A stretch of DNA of 64,000 nucleotides from an uncultured Bifidobacterium sp. (GCF_949292005.1 NZ_CASEXV010000059.1:17537-81536); one strand, 5' to 3'. Shown: positions 7,979 to 17,542, counted from the first letter of the stretch. Made by a program: numbers and translations. The notes: generated from the sequence alone by a model not told the origin.

Positions 7979-8995
7979 ATGCAGGGGCCTTGGGGCGTGC
8001 TTCTCGTATATTCTCCGACAATCGTCTTCGGACTTTTCCTCGTCGTGTCCCTGATTCGTGAGCCGCGGCAGTTCCGTAACGCCATCTGGCTGCTGCTGTT
8101 CATCATCACACTCAGCGCGTGTCTTTTCCTTCAGTTCGGCACGGTCTGGATGCTTCTTCCCATTCTTGCCATCGTCGTTCTCGCCCCCGTGGCGGTTGTG
8201 GTGTTTCTGGTGGCCAACACCGTGGTGGTCACCAGAAACGAGGGGGTGTCCCTTGCCACGCTGCTGCCCGGGATCCTCGCTCTGGCCGTTGTGGGATACA
8301 TCGCGCTGCTCCCGGTTCTAACGGTTCTCAAGGCTCCGGAATGGGTTATGGACATCGCCATGCTCGTCATGGTGGAGGGACTGTGGTTTTTCCTGTCCTT
8401 CGTGGCGCTTCTCATGTACTCGTGGCTCTACCGGCTGTTCCCGAGGCGGCGGGTCTACGACTACATTATCATCCACGGTGCCGGACTTCAGGGTGACAAG
8501 CCCACGCCGCTGCTTCGCGGCAGGATCGACCGAGCCGTCACCTTGTGGGAGCGTCAGAACAGACGTGCCAAGATCATCGTCTCCGGGGGTCGGGGTGATG
8601 ACGAGACCATCAGCGAGGCCGAGGCCATGAGACGCTATCTCGTCGATGAGCGCAAGGTTCCCGAAACGGCCATACTGATGGAGGATCAGTCGACCACGAC
8701 CCTCGAGAACCTGCGTCTGTCGAAGAGGATCATGGATGATCTCAGCGGGGAGGACGCCTATCGCGCCGCGCTGGTGACAAGTGACTATCACGTGTTCAGG
8801 GCGAGCGAATACGCGCATGTGCTCGGAATGAGGGCCGACGGTGTGGGCAGCCACACGAAGGGCTATTACTGGCCGAGCGCGTTCATCCGCGAGTTTGTGG
8901 CCATCAGCCGCTCCCACATGTGGCCTTACATCATCATCGCCATTGTGTGGGTCGCTTGGTCGGTTCTCGCCGGGGTCGCATCGATGATGGCATGA
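7979..8995 (+). CDS. YdcF-like (DUF218) membrane protein
   Basis: Residues 1-155 contain five or so membrane helices, and the C-terminal 170 residues are a DUF218/ElyC-SanA-YdcF domain: YDYIIIHGAGL, LRGRIDRAVTLW, KIIVSGGRG, DETISEAEAMRRYL and DQSTTTLENLRLSKRIM are its ordered motifs. A last membrane helix follows (WPYIIIAIVWVAWSVLAG). Family members are linked to envelope biogenesis, and some bind S-adenosylmethionine, but the reaction is not established. The start ATG 7979 has GAAGGGAG at a good distance. An in-frame ATG at 7931 adds 16 poor-quality residues. The product is 338 residues. Confidence 0.85.
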   Translation: MQGPWGVLLVYSPTIVFGLFLVVSLIREPRQFRNAIWLLLFIITLSACLFLQFGTVWMLLPILAIVVLAPVAVVVFLVANTVVVTRNEGVSLATLLPGILALAVVGYIALLPVLTVLKAPEWVMDIAMLVMVEGLWFFLSFVALLMYSWLYRLFPRRRVYDYIIIHGAGLQGDKPTPLLRGRIDRAVTLWERQNRRAKIIVSGGRGDDETISEAEAMRRYLVDERKVPETAILMEDQSTTTLENLRLSKRIMDDLSGEDAYRAALVTSDYHVFRASEYAHVLGMRADGVGSHTKGYYWPSAFIREFVAISRSHMWPYIIIAIVWVAWSVLAGVASMMA

Positions 8996-9019
8996 TGCCG
9001 GAGTGTCGATTTCGGCGTC

Positions 9020-9064
9020 GATACAGGAAAAGCTGATACAGGAAAAGTTGATACAAAAAAGCCG
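9020..9064 (+). repeat. 15-bp tandem repeat, three copies
   Basis: Units beginning gatacaggaaaag start at 9020, 9035 and 9050; the third copy has degenerated to gatacaaaaaag. It sits between the YdcF-like gene and the histidine phosphatase gene. Confidence 0.8.
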
Positions 9065-9094
9065 GTGAGGGAAAGAAGAGGAGGAGGGTGTCGC

Positions 9095-9931
9095 ATGATT
9101 GATGAGGTGGTGTTCGTCCGGCATGGACGCACATCGTACAATCTGTCGCGCCGACTTCAGGGGCAGATCGACATTCCGCTCGACGCGGTGGGCCGATGGC
9201 AGGCGGATATGACCGCGTACGCCTTGGCAGGCCGCTATTACTGGGCCAAGGTGGCCTCGTCCGTGGACAGGGCTGGTCGTGTGGACAACGCCGATGATGC
9301 CGGTGGTGCGTCCGCGGATCGTTCTGCCTACGGATCGCTTCCGCCGGTTGGCAGGTCGCTGCGCGTGGTGTCATCCGATCTTGTCCGCGCGAGGCAGACC
9401 GCCGAGGCGCTCGCCGACGCCATTCACGTCGGTGTGCGGTGCGACGCGCGTCTGAGGGAACGCAGTTTCGGCAGGTGGGAGGGACTCACCCGTGAGGAGG
9501 TTCGTGAGCTTGACGCGGAAGCCTACCGATCTTGGAAGGCCCACTCCGGAGGAGAGCGCGCCTATGGCGTGGAGGACAGACGTGACGTCGGACGCCGTGG
9601 CGCCGAGGCTGTGTCCTCGTTGGTGCGGGAACATGCCGATGACGTTCCGACCACGATGGTTCTCATCGGACATGGATCGTGGATCGTCGCGACCATCGCC
9701 ACGCTTCTTGGCCTGTCCGGTGAGGCGATAAGCGCGATGGGTGCCATGCGCAACGGGCACTGGTCGGTTATGACTCCGACGCCGACGAACGGAGGGGGCC
9801 TGCGGTGGACGCTTGAGGAATATAACCGTGGTCCATCAACCGACGAGGATTGGGATAATGGCCCCTCCTACCTCCGTGTGCCGGGAGCACCTTTGTGGCG
9901 TCCTCTGGATGCCACGGCGGGCAGGGCGTGA
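9095..9931 (+). CDS. Histidine phosphatase (phosphoglycerate mutase-like) family protein
   Basis: The N-terminal FVRHGRTSYNLSRRLQGQ is the RHG phosphohistidine motif of the branch; the second catalytic His appears in MVLIGHGSWIVA. RVVSSDLVRARQTAEALA and ERSFGRWEGLTREEV complete the family signature. Such proteins are phosphomonoesterases with varied small-molecule or protein substrates. Between the first motif and VVSSDL there is an extra low-complexity stretch of about 35 residues (VDRAGRVDNADDAGGASADR and on) that typical members lack. The start ATG 9095 has GGAGGAGGG at the right distance. The product is 278 residues and the substrate is unknown. Confidence 0.8.
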   Translation: MIDEVVFVRHGRTSYNLSRRLQGQIDIPLDAVGRWQADMTAYALAGRYYWAKVASSVDRAGRVDNADDAGGASADRSAYGSLPPVGRSLRVVSSDLVRARQTAEALADAIHVGVRCDARLRERSFGRWEGLTREEVRELDAEAYRSWKAHSGGERAYGVEDRRDVGRRGAEAVSSLVREHADDVPTTMVLIGHGSWIVATIATLLGLSGEAISAMGAMRNGHWSVMTPTPTNGGGLRWTLEEYNRGPSTDEDWDNGPSYLRVPGAPLWRPLDATAGRA

Positions 9932-10116
9932 GCATGTGCGGAACGGGGTTCCTGCGTGGTGTGGGAACCATCCATCCGGGTGTTGAACTATCGTATAGGG
10001 GGCGCTTGTGAATCGTCGCCGGTTATGCCTTGCGGACTCAATGGGAACGCAGACGGAACCGGCGCGGCTTGTGGAGGCTCCGCGTGGTTGGTCGAACGGT
10101 GGAAGGCAGGTGAGCC

Positions 10117-11070
10117 ATGCTAAGGATGTTCAACACCGTGAATGGTCAGATTGAGCGAATCGACAGACCCGTTGACGGCGCGTGGCTCCATCTCACCGAA
10201 CCGACCGACGTCGAGCTGGCGTCGGTGTCTCAGGAGACCAGGATCGATCTGGCCGACCTGAGGGCTCCTTTGGATGATGAGGAGCGCTCACGTGTCGACG
10301 CCGAGGACGACTACACGATGATCATCGTGGACATCCCCACAGTGGAGGAGCGCAACGGGCGCGACTGGTATGAGACGATTCCTCTCTCGATCATCGTCAC
10401 GGAGAACCTCATCATCACCGTGTGCATGCAGGACACGCCCGTCCTGCATCCCTTCATGGAGGGGACGATTCGAGGCTTCAACACCTTCATGAAATCACGT
10501 TTCATTCTCCAGATCCTCTACAGGAACGCGACGATGTACCTACGCTACTTGCGCATCATCGACAGGGAAAGTGACAGGCTCGAGCTCAAGCTGAGGCATT
10601 CCATGCAGAACAGGGAGATCCTCATGCTGCTGGAGCTGAGCAAGACCTTGGTCTATTTCACGACCAGCCTCAAATCGAACGAGATCGTGATGGAGAAGCT
10701 CACGACGCTGTCCCGCATCAAGCAGTACCCTGAGGACGAGGACCTTCTCGAGGACGTCATCACCGAGAACAAGCAGGCCATCGAGATGGCCAACATCTAC
10801 AGCGGGGTTCTGGCCAACATGACCGACGCTTTCGCCTCGATTGTGTCGAACAACCTGAACAACGTCCTGCGCATCTTCACCATCATCTCCATAACCTTGT
10901 CCATTCCGACCCTGATCTTCTCCATGTATGGCATGAACTTCCAGAGTGGTGGAATGCTCGGAATGCCACTGACGGGCAACAGATGGGGATTCATCATCGT
11001 GATCGCCGTGTCGATGATCCTGTCCGCCGTCGTCACGTGGTTCCTCACTCGGTCACGGTTGTTCCGGTGA
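10117..11070 (+). CDS. corA: CorA-family magnesium/divalent cation channel
   Basis: At 317 residues this matches CorA length. It has an acidic cytoplasmic N-terminal domain, a long central helix, and two C-terminal membrane segments with the pore signature YGMNFQ at the end of the first. CorA homopentamers let Mg2+ (or Co2+/Ni2+) enter the cell along the membrane potential. The usual acidic residues after GMN (MPE) are not present; the loop reads QSGGMLGMPL. The start ATG 10117 has a GGAAGG/AGGTGAG site. The nearest promoter-like sequence, TATCGTATAGG near 9988-9998, leaves a leader of about 115 nt, long enough for regulation, but no known Mg2+ riboswitch was recognised. Confidence 0.85.
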   Translation: MLRMFNTVNGQIERIDRPVDGAWLHLTEPTDVELASVSQETRIDLADLRAPLDDEERSRVDAEDDYTMIIVDIPTVEERNGRDWYETIPLSIIVTENLIITVCMQDTPVLHPFMEGTIRGFNTFMKSRFILQILYRNATMYLRYLRIIDRESDRLELKLRHSMQNREILMLLELSKTLVYFTTSLKSNEIVMEKLTTLSRIKQYPEDEDLLEDVITENKQAIEMANIYSGVLANMTDAFASIVSNNLNNVLRIFTIISITLSIPTLIFSMYGMNFQSGGMLGMPLTGNRWGFIIVIAVSMILSAVVTWFLTRSRLFR

Positions 11071-11144
11071 CACCACAGCCATCGACGCGACCCATACCCG
11101 CAGATCGGCCCGCGCGGCCTCACGGCGTCCGGAGGGTCGACCAT

Positions 11145-11150
11145 TATGCT
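11145..11150 (+). promoter_or_regulatory. -10-like hexamer of a leaderless start (binding-protein gene)
   Basis: TATGCT ends 8 nt before ATG 11159; no ribosome binding site is present. Confidence 0.5.
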
Positions 11151-11158
11151 GGTGCCCT

Positions 11159-12055
11159 ATGAGACGATTGCCGAACGTGGGCCGTGGCCTTTCGCGAGCC
11201 ATACGAGGAGCCGTCGTCCGTGCGCTCGCGGTGGCGCTCTCTGTGGCCGTCACCATATCCGTCTCCTCCTGTTCCGCGACCACGGACTCCCAGACGCTTC
11301 CCCAGGGGCCGGCGATTCCCGTCGGCATCACCGTCGACGAACCGGGTGTTTCACTTGAGCACGACGGCGTGTACTCGGGCTTCGACGTGACGGTCGCGCG
11401 CTATGTGGCCGGCGTATTGGGGTATGGCCAGTCCCAGATCGTGTTCGTTCCCGTCACGGTGGGAAACGCCTCCCGCGAGCTTGAATCGGGAACTGTCGAC
11501 ATGGTCTTCTCCGCGCTTCCGGCCGATTCGGAGACGCGGTCAGGATGGGAATATGTCGGCCCATATTTATCCGCCAGTCAGGGACTGATGGTTCGCGTCC
11601 GCGACAAGAAGACAATCACCGACTCGTCGTCCTTGGGTGGCAGGCAAGTATGTGTGGTCGAGGGGTCGGGAGCGGCGGATGTCATTCGTCAGAAAAGTCC
11701 CGGAGCCGTGATCTCCACCCGGTCCAGCTATAAGAAGTGCCTTACTGCGTTGATGGTCGGACAGGCCGACGCCGTGGCAGGTGATGGCGCAGTGCTTTCC
11801 GGGCTTGTGCGGTCGGAGGGGGCGGGCCTCGTGACGATGTCGTCGTGGACGTACGGATCGTCGCCTCATGCCGTGGTGATCCGCGGGAGTAGCACGGAGC
11901 TTGCCAGGACGATCCGCACCGCGCTGGTGAGGATGATCAGGGACGGATCGTGGGCGAAGGCCTATGCGACGCTGCGCAAGGACACCGGCTACCGGACCGG
12001 ATCATCGCTTGACAAAGACCACATAGAGATACATCGGTCGTCCGTGTCCAGCTGA
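11159..12055 (+). CDS. Amino-acid-type ABC transporter substrate-binding lipoprotein (orphan)
   Basis: A basic N-terminus, hydrophobic segment and lipobox VSSC put the lipidated cysteine at residue 38. The mature part is a family 3 solute-binding protein: YSGFDVTVARYVAGVLGY, ELESGTVDMVFSALP, a GGRQVCVVEGSGA hinge, and KCLTALMVGQADAVAGD. By family it should bind a polar amino acid, such as glutamate, outside the membrane. No permease or ATPase lies next to it; the nearest amino-acid ATPase gene is 15 kb away at 26187. The 19-nt gap to leuS contains the leuS leaderless promoter, so they are separate units. The product is 298 residues. Ligand is unknown. Confidence 0.85.
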   Translation: MRRLPNVGRGLSRAIRGAVVRALAVALSVAVTISVSSCSATTDSQTLPQGPAIPVGITVDEPGVSLEHDGVYSGFDVTVARYVAGVLGYGQSQIVFVPVTVGNASRELESGTVDMVFSALPADSETRSGWEYVGPYLSASQGLMVRVRDKKTITDSSSLGGRQVCVVEGSGAADVIRQKSPGAVISTRSSYKKCLTALMVGQADAVAGDGAVLSGLVRSEGAGLVTMSSWTYGSSPHAVVIRGSSTELARTIRTALVRMIRDGSWAKAYATLRKDTGYRTGSSLDKDHIEIHRSSVSS

Positions 12056-12060
12056 GGCAC

Positions 12061-12066
12061 GATAAT
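12061..12066 (+). promoter_or_regulatory. -10-like hexamer of a leaderless start (leuS)
   Basis: GATAAT ends 8 nt before the leuS ATG at 12075 with no ribosome binding site. Confidence 0.55.
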
Positions 12067-12074
12067 CCTCATTT

Positions 12075-15047
12075 ATGAGCGACAACGAGAAGAGCGTGGA
12101 CAGGGAATCGGATGATGCGGCCAGGACGCCGTTCCGCTACAATGCGGACCTCGCCCAGGGAATCGAAAACAAGTGGCAGAAATACTGGGATGACAAGGGA
12201 ACCTTCTGGGCGGCCAACGTCTCCGGCGATCTTAAGGACGGTCGAGGGCTCAACGCCGATGGTCGTCCCTCGTATTTCGCGATGGACATGTTCCCCTATC
12301 CGTCGGGCAAAGGCCTTCATGTCGGACATCCTCTCGGGTATCTCGCCACCGATGTCGTGAGCCGGTATCACCGCATGAAGGGCGAGAACGTCCTGCACGC
12401 GATGGGATACGACGCCTTCGGACTTCCGGCTGAGCAGTACGCGGTCCAGACTGGACAGCATCCCCGTGTCACCACTGAGGCCAACATCGCCAATATGCGC
12501 CGCCAGCTGCACCGCATGGGATTGAGCTTCGACGACCGGCGCAGCTTCGCGACCATCGACCCCGGATACATGCGATGGACTCAATGGATTTTCTCCCGGA
12601 TCTATGACGCATGGTACGACCCCGATTTCGTTCGTCTGGATGGCGGTCGCGGGTCGGCAAGGCCCATATCGACACTTGTCGACGAGTTCAGATCCGGCGG
12701 CAGGACGGTCCCTGGTCATGAATCAAGCGCCTGGGACGAGCTGACTTCGGCGCAGAAGTCCGACGTGCTCAACGACTACCGCCTTGCCTACATCTCCAAG
12801 TCGCCGGTCAATTGGTGCCCGGGTCTGGGGACCGTTCTCGCGAACGAGGAGGTCACGGCCGAGGGGCGCTCCGAACGCGGCAATTTCCCGGTGTTCCAAC
12901 GCGAGTTGCGGCAATGGTCCATGCGCATCACAGCCTACGGCCATCGTCTGATCGAGGATCTGGACACCATCGACTGGCCTGAGAAGGTCAAGCTCATGCA
13001 GCGCAACTGGATTGGCGAATCGCACGGGGCTTCCGTGCATTTCTCCGTGGAGACGGCCGATGAGACCAAGGACATGGAGGTGTATACCACCCGTCCCGAC
13101 ACTCTGTTCGGCACGACGTTCGCGGTGGTGTCTCCGGAGCACGATCTTCTGGGATTCGTTCCCGAGCAGTGGCCGCAGGACGTCCCTCAATCATGGACAG
13201 GTGGATATTCGAGTCCGCGCGAGGCGGTGGCCGAATATAGGCGGAGCGCCGAATCCAAGACGGCGAAGGACCGCGTCGACGAGGGTGGCGAAAAGACCGG
13301 ACTCTTCACCGGGCTGTACGCCGTCAATCCCATCACCGGGGCCAAACTTCCCCTTTTCACCGCGGATTACGTGCTGATGGACTATGGGACCGGCGCCATC
13401 ATGGCCGTTCCTGGTGGAGACCAACGCGATTATGATTTCGCGGTCAAGTTCGGGCTTCCCGTGGTGTACACGGTGTCGCCGCTTCCCGAATCAGGCGACA
13501 GCCTCGACGACTATGTCGGCAAGGCGCCTTTCGTCTCGCACGACGGCGTGGTGGTCAACTCCAGCGTGGACTCCACCGCGGCGACGGGGCGTCCGCTGTC
13601 CCTTGACGGGCTTCGGGTCGATCAGGCCATCGCCAAGGTCTCCCAGTGGCTGGAGGAGGCCGGCGTGGGACGGGGGACGGTGAGCTATCGTCTGCGAGAC
13701 TGGCTGTTCTCACGCCAGCGGTATTGGGGAGAGCCTTTCCCGATCGTCTACGGTGAGGATGGTGTCCCGCATCTCGTTCCCGACGACCAGCTGCCGATCA
13801 ATCTGCCCGAGGTGCCCGACTACAGTCCCAAAACCTTCGACCCCAACGACTCCGCGTCCAATCCCGAGGCGCCGTTGAGCCGCAACGAGGATTGGGTCAA
13901 GGTGACGATGGATCTGGGCGATGGCCCACGCACGTATTACCGTGACACCAACACCATGCCCAACTGGGCGGGATCATGCTGGTATTACATGCGCTATCTT
14001 GACCCCCATAACGATCGGCACATGGTGGAACGTGACGAGTACGACTACTGGATGGGTCCGCACCATAACGAGTCCGCCGGTGCCTCCGGCGGCGTGGACC
14101 TCTATGTCGGCGGCGTCGAACATGCCGTGCTCCATCTGCTCTACTCGCGTTTCTGGCATAAGGTTCTGTACGATCTGGGCTACGTCGATTCATGTGAGCC
14201 GTTCCACAAGCTCTTCAACCAGGGAATGATCCAGGCCTTCGCCTACACGGACGAGCGCGGCCAGTACGTCCCGGCCGCCGAGGTGGAGCAGGGGCCCGAC
14301 GCTTCCACCGGGGAGCCCACATTCACATGGCATGGTCGGCCCGTGAACCGTGAGTTCGGGAAGATGGGCAAAAGCCTGAAGAATATCATCACCCCCGACG
14401 ACATGTACAGGGATTATGGCGCGGACACGTTCCGGCTCTACGAGATGAGCATGGGGCCGTTGGATGAATCCCGTCCGTGGAACACACGCAACGTGATCGG
14501 AGGGATGCGTTTCCTTCAGCGTTTGTGGCGCAACGTCGTCGACGAGCGCACTGGCGAGTTGGTGGTGTCTGAGGATGCGCCGGATGTGCCCACGCTCAAG
14601 CTGCTCAACAACACGATCGTGGACGTCACCGCGGAGATGGAGGGAATGAGGCCGAACACGGCCATCGCCAAGCTGATTGTGCTCAACAACCACCTCACAT
14701 CATTGCCGAAGGCCCCTCAGGCCGCGGTGGAGCCGCTGGTGCTTATGCTCTCTCCCATCGCGCCCCATATCTGCGAGGAGCTGTGGAGCCGTCTGGGGCA
14801 TGACGACTCTTTGGCTCATGCCGCGTGGCCGAAGGCCGATCGGCGCTACGTGGGGCAGGACACCGTCACCGCCGTTGTTCAGGTTGCGGGCAAGGTGCGC
14901 GCGAAGCTTGACGTCAGCCCGGACATCGACCCCGACGAACTGCGTTCGCTGGCGTTGGATGCCGTCGCATCCCGGCTGGGAGGCAGGGAGCCGGCCAAGG
15001 TCATCGTCAAGGCGCCCAAGATCGTCTCCATCGTTCCAGCCCGCTGA
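12075..15047 (+). CDS. leuS: Leucyl-tRNA synthetase
   Basis: This class I aminoacyl-tRNA synthetase charges tRNA-Leu in the cytoplasm. The HIGH motif appears as HVGH at residues 82-85 within MFPYPSGKGLHVGHPLGYL, and the KMSKS loop as KMGKS at 763-767. The editing domain (CP1) is recognisable by YTTRPDTLFGTTF, and the WLFSRQRYWGEPFPI segment resumes the catalytic domain. TMPNWAGSCWYYMRYLDP is also characteristic. The length of 990 residues fits the larger actinobacterial LeuS; an N-terminal extension of about 20 residues and an insertion around residues 190-225 (GSARPISTLVDEFRSGGRT) are typical of this group. The start is set by a leaderless promoter. Confidence 0.97.
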   Translation: MSDNEKSVDRESDDAARTPFRYNADLAQGIENKWQKYWDDKGTFWAANVSGDLKDGRGLNADGRPSYFAMDMFPYPSGKGLHVGHPLGYLATDVVSRYHRMKGENVLHAMGYDAFGLPAEQYAVQTGQHPRVTTEANIANMRRQLHRMGLSFDDRRSFATIDPGYMRWTQWIFSRIYDAWYDPDFVRLDGGRGSARPISTLVDEFRSGGRTVPGHESSAWDELTSAQKSDVLNDYRLAYISKSPVNWCPGLGTVLANEEVTAEGRSERGNFPVFQRELRQWSMRITAYGHRLIEDLDTIDWPEKVKLMQRNWIGESHGASVHFSVETADETKDMEVYTTRPDTLFGTTFAVVSPEHDLLGFVPEQWPQDVPQSWTGGYSSPREAVAEYRRSAESKTAKDRVDEGGEKTGLFTGLYAVNPITGAKLPLFTADYVLMDYGTGAIMAVPGGDQRDYDFAVKFGLPVVYTVSPLPESGDSLDDYVGKAPFVSHDGVVVNSSVDSTAATGRPLSLDGLRVDQAIAKVSQWLEEAGVGRGTVSYRLRDWLFSRQRYWGEPFPIVYGEDGVPHLVPDDQLPINLPEVPDYSPKTFDPNDSASNPEAPLSRNEDWVKVTMDLGDGPRTYYRDTNTMPNWAGSCWYYMRYLDPHNDRHMVERDEYDYWMGPHHNESAGASGGVDLYVGGVEHAVLHLLYSRFWHKVLYDLGYVDSCEPFHKLFNQGMIQAFAYTDERGQYVPAAEVEQGPDASTGEPTFTWHGRPVNREFGKMGKSLKNIITPDDMYRDYGADTFRLYEMSMGPLDESRPWNTRNVIGGMRFLQRLWRNVVDERTGELVVSEDAPDVPTLKLLNNTIVDVTAEMEGMRPNTAIAKLIVLNNHLTSLPKAPQAAVEPLVLMLSPIAPHICEELWSRLGHDDSLAHAAWPKADRRYVGQDTVTAVVQVAGKVRAKLDVSPDIDPDELRSLALDAVASRLGGREPAKVIVKAPKIVSIVPAR

Positions 15048-15113
15048 CGGCACGTTCGACCACAGCTTCTCCCCGGGGATGTCGGTGTGGTCGGGGTCGG
15101 TCATCATGGGGGC

Positions 15114-15857
15114 ATGTTTGATGTCCGACCAGTGGGCATGCGCCGTGTTCGCATGCCGGGAATGCGTGGAGGAGGACGGCGTGATGCCCGTGTGACGTCA
15201 CGCCATGGTCCGCGGATTCGTCGGCGGCTCCGTGTCATTCCCTCTTGTGCCCCTGTGGATGGCGATCGTGGGGAATCCTCCGATCTTCTGCGTCCCATAG
15301 ACGCGGTCGCACCCGAACGGTTCGATCCTCCCGGTCTTTCACAGGGGAACGCGCCAGCATCCTTACCGAATCCGGCGCGCGGACGTACATCCAAGGCGTT
15401 CGGTCCCGTTCAGGCGGTGGCGGTCATGATGGTGCTGCTGTGCGCGTTGTCCGCCAGCGTGACCATGCTCATCACCCAAGCGATGAACTATTCGGCCGCG
15501 GCTTCTGCCACGGTGTCGAGAACTGTGGCAGGCACGGAGGCGACGGGGATATCGAGTGGCGGGGCTGCCGAGGATTCCATACCGCAGTCATCCGGAACCG
15601 CCACGGAATCCAGCACCCCGGCGGCATCGACGTCCACGGCATCCGCGTCCGCATCGGAAAACACAACGATCGACATCAACAGCGCGGACGAGAGCGAGTT
15701 GGATGAGCTTCCCGGCGTGGGGCCGGTTCTCGCATCCCGGATAGTGGAGTACAGGCAGTCCATCGGGCGTTTCACATCCATCGATCAGCTTCTCGACGTC
15801 TCCGGCATCGGAAGTAAGACGATGGAGAGGCTACGCCCCTTGGTGAGCGTATCATGA
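15114..15857 (+). CDS. comEA: ComEA-like DNA-binding protein of the uptake system
   Basis: The last 65 residues hold a tandem helix-hairpin-helix DNA-binding unit: DINSADESELDELPGVGPVLASRI and FTSIDQLLDVSGIGSKTMERL. A single membrane anchor (AVMMVLLCALSASVTMLIT) precedes a Ser/Thr/Ala-rich flexible linker, placing the DNA-binding domain outside the membrane. ComEA hands double-stranded DNA to the ComEC channel. The N-terminus is long, Arg-rich and unusual for the family; the start is uncertain, with ATG 15114 (GGGGG just upstream) preferred over an in-frame codon at 15087. Its stop overlaps the comEC start by ATGA, which implies translational coupling. Confidence 0.8.
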   Translation: MFDVRPVGMRRVRMPGMRGGGRRDARVTSRHGPRIRRRLRVIPSCAPVDGDRGESSDLLRPIDAVAPERFDPPGLSQGNAPASLPNPARGRTSKAFGPVQAVAVMMVLLCALSASVTMLITQAMNYSAAASATVSRTVAGTEATGISSGGAAEDSIPQSSGTATESSTPAASTSTASASASENTTIDINSADESELDELPGVGPVLASRIVEYRQSIGRFTSIDQLLDVSGIGSKTMERLRPLVSVS

Positions 15858-17542
15858 CTCGTCCCGCGTCCCGGATTCCCATGGTGCGGTGGGATATGCG
15901 GATGGTCGCCCTCGCAGCCGTGGTCTGGGGCTTTTCGTGGATGGCGCATGGCCTTATGTCGCTTATTCGTTCCACTTCGATGGTGGATACCGATGAATGG
16001 TCGATGATTGCGCCAGCCACGGTGATCCTGTTCTGCGTCGTGACTGGATTGTGCGTGATGGCCATGACGTACGGGCGGCCTCGGGCGGCTTCCACCGTCA
16101 TGCTCGTGCTGTGCGTCGCGTTGGTGTCGGTTGTGTCCACGGCCACGCAGGCTCTCGACCGGTGGCGTTCGTCTGATCTGCTGCTCTCCACGGGAGCGTC
16201 GCGTCTGACAACGGTCACGATGACCTTCTCGGGGATTGTCAAGACCTCCTCCGTACGGGACGCCGACTGCCGCGTCGATGTCGTCGTGCGCGCCATCGCA
16301 TCCGAGAACGGGGGGAATGGAGCCAGTCTTCCAGCCGTGGCCTTCGCGTCGGATCCCATATGCTCGCGGATCGTTGGAGGTTCGACGGTGGAAGTGGATG
16401 TTACGGCGGTCGAATCCCCAGTCGGAGGGGAGAAGCCGTGGCTGACGATTTCCGAGGGTGCCGTGATGACTTTTGTGAGAGGGCCCTCATGGCTTGTCCG
16501 TTGGAGGGACTCTCTTCATGATGACTTCTTCGGTGTTTGCCGGAATCTTTCCGATCAGGGCAAGGTTCTGGTTCCGGGCCTCACACTGGGACTGCTTGGA
16601 AGCGAGCGGTATTCCTCGGACGATGATTTCGCAGTCGATTCGCAGTACGCCGATTATCTGGGCGAGGGATTCTCCCAGGTGGGGATCATGCATCTCATGG
16701 CGGTGTCGGGTGGACATTTCATGCTCGTCGCCGCTGCCGTTCGCCGTCTGTGTCGGATGTTCCGCGTTCCACAATGGTGCCGCGGTCTTCTGACGGCTTT
16801 ATCCTGCGCGGGGTTGGCGGCAGTGATGGCACCCTCGGATTCCGTTGCGCGCGCTCTGATCATGGGTGTGTGGTCGAGCGGATGGATGGTTCTTGGCAGA
16901 CCTTCCCGGAGCCTGGTCGCATTGTCGTGGACGGCGATCGTGGTGGTGGTCGTTGATCCATCCTTGTCACGAAGCTACGGATTCTCGCTGTCCTGTGCCG
17001 CGGTTCTGGGAATTGTTCTTCTTGCCGATGGCTGGAAGGAAAGGATGGAGCCATTTCTCGGAGGCGTCGTGTCCTCCGCGCTGTCGATGACGATGGCCGC
17101 CCAGATCGCCACGTTGCCCATACAGGTGATGATGGAGCCGGTCATTCCCCTCGTATCCCCGGTGTCGAACCTGCTTGTGGCGCCCGTCGTGGGGGTTGCG
17201 ACGGTTGCGGGCCTTTCCGCTTTTGCCTGCGCCTCCATCCTTCCAGGTCTTGCCGGGTGGCTGGCCGTCATCGCATCATGGGGGACTGCGGTGATGGAAA
17301 GAACGGCCATGCTGATGACGGAGGTGCCTTATTCGACGATCCCATGGATAGCGGCGCCGTGGGGAGCTTTGGTGATTGTCGGCGTCTATGTCGTCGCCGG
17401 AGTGGCTCTGCGATCATACCGGGTACTTCGTCGGCGCCGGAGGGAAAGGCGCGGCTATGGCCGCGGTTTTCACAGGACTCCAGCCTCGCGTGTTGCATGG
17501 TGGGTTAGGGAGACGGTTGACGTAGTGCGGGGGTGGTGGTGA
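15854..17542 (+). CDS. comEC: ComEC/Rec2-type DNA translocation channel lacking the nuclease-like domain
   Basis: This 562-residue polytopic protein contains the competence domain core: SDQGKVLVPGLTLGLLG, then GIMHLMAVSGGHFMLVA, and later PSLSRSYGFSLSCAAVLGIVL. ComEC forms the membrane channel that takes up single-stranded DNA. Full-length family members are usually 700-800 residues and end in a metallo-beta-lactamase domain. Here the last membrane helices are followed directly by an Arg-rich tail (RVLRRRRRERRGYGRGF), so that domain is absent. No HxHxDH motif is seen downstream. It overlaps comEA by 4 nt and is followed by holA after about 90 nt. Confidence 0.85.
   Translation: MTRPASRIPMVRWDMRMVALAAVVWGFSWMAHGLMSLIRSTSMVDTDEWSMIAPATVILFCVVTGLCVMAMTYGRPRAASTVMLVLCVALVSVVSTATQALDRWRSSDLLLSTGASRLTTVTMTFSGIVKTSSVRDADCRVDVVVRAIASENGGNGASLPAVAFASDPICSRIVGGSTVEVDVTAVESPVGGEKPWLTISEGAVMTFVRGPSWLVRWRDSLHDDFFGVCRNLSDQGKVLVPGLTLGLLGSERYSSDDDFAVDSQYADYLGEGFSQVGIMHLMAVSGGHFMLVAAAVRRLCRMFRVPQWCRGLLTALSCAGLAAVMAPSDSVARALIMGVWSSGWMVLGRPSRSLVALSWTAIVVVVVDPSLSRSYGFSLSCAAVLGIVLLADGWKERMEPFLGGVVSSALSMTMAAQIATLPIQVMMEPVIPLVSPVSNLLVAPVVGVATVAGLSAFACASILPGLAGWLAVIASWGTAVMERTAMLMTEVPYSTIPWIAAPWGALVIVGVYVVAGVALRSYRVLRRRRRERRGYGRGFHRTPASRVAWWVRETVDVVRGWW

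Noticed and set aside
9020..9064. CRISPR-like array
   Set aside because: The 15-bp units are directly adjacent with no spacers; no cas genes are present.
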